This document shows positions 61,618 through 64,000 of a DNA stretch of 64,000 bases, one piece after another. Each line of letters begins with the position of its first letter. The first letter of the stretch is position 1. The position numbers were made by a program, and so were the translations under genes. The notes under the pieces are model-generated. The model did no database searches. It saw only the letters and a program-made list of their open reading frames with translations, and had not been told where the DNA came from. Location of the stretch: the NCBI GenBank assembly GCA_964369185.1, contig CAYJEN010000004.1:1-64000 (forward strand), in the 5' to 3' direction. The stretch comes from CAYJAZ01 sp964369185. Its GTDB lineage: Bacteria; Desulfobacterota; Desulfovibrionia; Desulfovibrionales; Desulfovibrionaceae.

Positions 61618-62835
61618 ATGGATAAACATCTACTTTTTGAACTGCCTGAAATGAAGAAAATTCACCTTGGCGTGACAGGTTCTATAGCTGCGTACAAATC
61701 TATTGAACTAATGCGTGCCTTGCAAAAAGCCGGTGTAGAAGTGAGTGTGACTCTAACAGAGTCTGCCATGAAATTTATTTCTCCTTTAACTTTTGAATCT
61801 CTTGGCGCAAAACCTGTGTATAAAGGGATGTTTGATGAACCTCTCTCTCACTTAGCTCCAAATAAAGATGCGGATGCCTTTGTTATTGCACCTGCAAGTG
61901 CTGATACCATCGCTCAAATAGCTCTTGGAAGAGCAGATACTCTTCTTGCCGCACAAGCTCTTGCTTTTCCTAAACAATTGGTTATTGCGCCGGCAATGAA
62001 TCCATATATGTGGGCAAGTCCTGCTACTCAAGACAATGTAAGTATTTTGAAAAGTCGCGGAGTTATTTTTATAGGTCCTGACAAAGGAAAAGTTGCTTGT
62101 AATGATGATGGAGAAGGTAGATTAGCCTCTGATAAAATTTTATTCCTTAAATCTCTAAAAAGTGTTGTATCTCAAGATCTTACCGGTAAAAAAATCCTGA
62201 TAACTCTTGGTGCAACTCGTGAATATTTTGATAGTGTGCGCTACTGGACAAACGGAAGCACAGGAATGATGGGAATGTGTTTTGCACTCTCTGCTTGGCT
62301 TAGAGGCGCAGAAGTTCATGCTGTTTGTGGTGAAAATGTTACTCTATATTCACCTGATGATGAACTATTTCACAGGCATACAGTTGGAACAGCAAATGAA
62401 ATGCTCGACGTTTCAGCTAAATACTGGAATGATATGGACTACGGTATTTTTACTGCTGCTGTAGCTGATTTTAGTCCGGAAAAACATACAGGTGGAAAGT
62501 TTAAAAAGTCTTTAGCAGATGAAGGGTTTTCACTAAGATTCTACCCTAACCAAGATATTTTGAAACTTTTAGCTGGTGAAAAACAAGCGCATCAAAAAGT
62601 GGTTGGTTTTGCGGCGGAATCTGCGCATTCTCAAGAAGAACTTGCACAACTTTCTCAAAAGAAACTAAACTCAAAAAGTGCCGATATGATTGTTGGTAAT
62701 AATGTTGCAGATGCCTTTGCTACCCTAGATAATAAAGTTTATGTTGCAGATTGCTTTGGAAGAGAAGAACACTGGCAAAAACTGCCTAAAACAGAAATTG
62801 CGTGGAATATTCTTACATGGCTTTCATCCCTTTAA
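61618..62835 (+). CDS. coaBC: bifunctional phosphopantothenoylcysteine decarboxylase/synthetase CoaBC
   Basis: A 405-residue flavoenzyme making 4'-phosphopantetheine for coenzyme A. The CoaC half (residues about 13-190) has VTGSIAAYKSIELMRAL, the substrate loop PAMNPYMW and a catalytic Cys in KVACNDDGEGRL. The CoaB half (about 195-405) has LITLGATREYFDSVRYWTNGSTGMMG and the ligase motif AAVADFSPE, with lysines in GKFKK. The Asn of PAMNPYM, needed for decarboxylation, is present. Full length. Confidence 0.96.
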   Translation: MDKHLLFELPEMKKIHLGVTGSIAAYKSIELMRALQKAGVEVSVTLTESAMKFISPLTFESLGAKPVYKGMFDEPLSHLAPNKDADAFVIAPASADTIAQIALGRADTLLAAQALAFPKQLVIAPAMNPYMWASPATQDNVSILKSRGVIFIGPDKGKVACNDDGEGRLASDKILFLKSLKSVVSQDLTGKKILITLGATREYFDSVRYWTNGSTGMMGMCFALSAWLRGAEVHAVCGENVTLYSPDDELFHRHTVGTANEMLDVSAKYWNDMDYGIFTAAVADFSPEKHTGGKFKKSLADEGFSLRFYPNQDILKLLAGEKQAHQKVVGFAAESAHSQEELAQLSQKKLNSKSADMIVGNNVADAFATLDNKVYVADCFGREEHWQKLPKTEIAWNILTWLSSL

Positions 62836-62850
62836 TCTGAGGATGTATTT

Positions 62851-63675
62851 ATGCTACAACAGTCATACACAATTCCTATAGAAACAAAAGTTTGGTTTAA
62901 TGCCGGACTCGAGTTTCTTTACATTCCAAATGATGAAAGACGTGAAGAATTAAGCACTAAAAAAGCTTCTGCAAAACCGGTTACATCTAGTAAAGTTAAT
63001 TCTGCTCAAGTTGCATCTCATACTGTGACTCAAGGTCTACAGCAGGGTAGTTATCAGCAAAAAAACATATCACAAAATACTCCACAAAATAGAGTCGCTC
63101 CTCAAAAATCCATAATAATTGAAAGTCCACGTTCTTCTCAAGAAGCAAGAGAGATTGAGGAGAATAATACAAAATCAATTTATCCACGTCCAATTCTTAA
63201 GGAATTTGAATGGAGCAATAACTGGAAAGAACTCTATAAAAAAATCATTAGACACGAAAAACCAAAGCTTGCTTGGACCTATACAGGCTTTTATGCTGAT
63301 CTAATGAAAAATGAAAATGTTGACCCGAAACGACAAGAACTTGTACGTTCACTTATTCGTAAACTGAATAGACCTAATGGCACCCATGTATTTATTCCTT
63401 ATGATACGCCTCATAAAATAGGCGAATTATTTGAAGAAAATGGAGCAAGTTTTTATTGGTCAGTTATAGCGCATTTAAAAATTAGAAATCTTTTGGTTTT
63501 TGGTTCTGAAACAAGAGATACCCTCCTTCTGCCAAGTAGGGGGCGTTATTCCTCTTTCTATTATAATGGGCATAGAGTCTATATACTACCTGATTTGAAT
63601 AAGATAGAAGATACTGCAAATCAAGACGCCTTATATAATTATTTAGATAAGCAACTTTTATCCGTGAATATCTAA
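62851..63675 (+). CDS. conserved protein of unknown function downstream of coaBC
   Basis: A 274-residue soluble protein, 15 bases after coaBC and probably cotranscribed. The first 45 residues have YTIPIETKVWFNAGLEFLYIP. Residues about 45-115 are a Gln/Ser/Asn-rich linker. Residues about 120-274 form a mixed alpha/beta domain with FEWSNNWKELYKKI, LAWTYTGFYADLM, LVRSLIRKLNRPNGTHVFIPYD, NLLVFGSETRDTLLL and VYILPDLNKIE. The last part has the feel of a DNA-polymerase-psi or uracil-glycosylase-like fold, but no catalytic motif is certain. I make no functional call. Confidence 0.6.
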   Translation: MLQQSYTIPIETKVWFNAGLEFLYIPNDERREELSTKKASAKPVTSSKVNSAQVASHTVTQGLQQGSYQQKNISQNTPQNRVAPQKSIIIESPRSSQEAREIEENNTKSIYPRPILKEFEWSNNWKELYKKIIRHEKPKLAWTYTGFYADLMKNENVDPKRQELVRSLIRKLNRPNGTHVFIPYDTPHKIGELFEENGASFYWSVIAHLKIRNLLVFGSETRDTLLLPSRGRYSSFYYNGHRVYILPDLNKIEDTANQDALYNYLDKQLLSVNI

Positions 63676-63766
63676 AGTTTTATTTTCTTTTGCCGTTTAA
63701 TTTTGTGTAGATACTTTAACGATTTTCGTAAGATTCGGAAAAATAAAATGTACTGCAGAGGCTAAT

Positions 63767-64000
63767 ATGTTTAATATGAAAAATTATATACTTGCTTGTG
63801 GATTGAGTGTTCTGTGCTTTTCACCACTCAATCTTTATGCCGGCGCTCCACCTAGTGAAGCAGAAAGTATAGTGAATGCAAGTTCTACTCAAAATGCCGT
63901 AAAACCGGCGATGAGTTCGTCAACAGTGAATACAAATGCGCAAAGTTTGTCTATTTCAGGTGCGAGTAATAAGAAAAATCCTTATTCAAGTGTAGCGCAA
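63767..64000 (+). CDS. secreted protein, 5' part only (cut by the window end)
   Basis: The reading frame is open for 78 codons to the edge of the window. The N-terminus MFNMKNYILACGLSVLCFS and the site LYAGA make a typical Sec signal peptide with cleavage after about residue 25. The mature start is Ser/Asn/Ala-rich and flexible. A GAGG ribosome site lies six bases before the ATG. The function cannot be judged from this fragment. Confidence 0.7.
   Translation, partial: MFNMKNYILACGLSVLCFSPLNLYAGAPPSEAESIVNASSTQNAVKPAMSSSTVNTNAQSLSISGASNKKNPYSSVAQ

Noticed and set aside
1..64000. tRNA genes, prophage, integrons, full insertion sequences or replication origin
   Set aside because: No tRNA cloverleaf or T-loop consensus, no integrase or transposase ORF and no DnaA-box cluster were seen on either strand. 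Only the non-autonomous elements and ffs were found.

Overview
This is a 64 kb stretch of an AT-rich bacterial chromosome (roughly one third G+C by eye). It is densely coding and carries no phage, plasmid or integrase genes. Gene content and protein style point to the Desulfovibrionales (Desulfobacterota), probably a low-GC relative of Desulfovibrio/Lawsonia. The pointers are an RTX-type surface protein with a Desulfovibrio-like N-terminal domain, hypBA, a two-Hpt CheA, an lpd-gcvH pair, a very large periplasmic TPR protein beside a sigma-54 activator, and a coaBC-linked lineage-specific protein. The taxonomic call is an inference; no rRNA, tRNA or other decisive marker is present.

Layout. 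1-5.4 kb: RTX adhesin-like gene, Gfo/Idh oxidoreductase and Cache-PAS-GGDEF diguanylate cyclase, all on the minus strand. 5.8-8.6 kb: Na+/alanine symporter, hypB and hypA. 8.7-11.3 kb: TPR and AMIN-domain genes converging on an M23 lipoprotein. 11.5-20.2 kb: cheB, cheR, hemW, icd and cheA on the plus strand. 20.3-34.3 kb: mostly housekeeping (mtnA, a GT39/ArnT-type glycosyltransferase, lepA, a lone ABC permease, PHP phosphoesterase, UvrD helicase, engB, efp, MATE, rho, pth). 34.3-45.3 kb: giant TPR protein, sigma-54 activator, moeA, 4.5S RNA (ffs), flgD, fliK and catalase. 45.6-50.9 kb: SbcCD/YhaON-like nuclease-ATPase pair. 51-56 kb: lpd, gcvH, a second adhesin-type protein, then a SirTM sirtuin overlapping a zinc-type macrodomain. 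56.4-64 kb: rlmD, a 46-residue membrane protein, a divergent EPSP-synthase-like protein with an Arg/Asp-rich tail, a lipoprotein, coaBC, a conserved unknown and a truncated secreted protein.

Connecting themes. (1) A family of small non-coding elements of about 110-165 bp, with GGGTRTGTTTCTAAAT-type terminal inverted repeats and mostly TA flanks, occurs at least six times in the intergenic spaces, with several remnants. It looks like a MITE. Two copies supply the stop codon of the adjoining gene. (2) Motility and chemotaxis: cheB, cheR, cheA, flgD and fliK are present. There is a good sigma-54 (-24/-12) promoter before fliK and a possible one before cheA, and a sigma-54 activator lacking a receiver domain is in the same window. 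(3) Surface attachment: two proteins share an N-terminal adhesin domain, and a diguanylate cyclase lies near the first. (4) ADP-ribosylation: the SirTM/macrodomain pair lies 1.7 kb from gcvH and lpd. This recalls the lipoyl-GcvH-linked systems of Gram-positive pathogens, but here it has a canonical-length GcvH and opposite orientation.

Most genes are ordinary. The best candidates for new biology are the MITE family and its stop-codon-preserving insertions, the SirTM/macrodomain module in this lineage, the degenerate EPSP-synthase-like protein with its disordered Arg/Asp-rich arm, and a possible small RNA between ffs and flgD.
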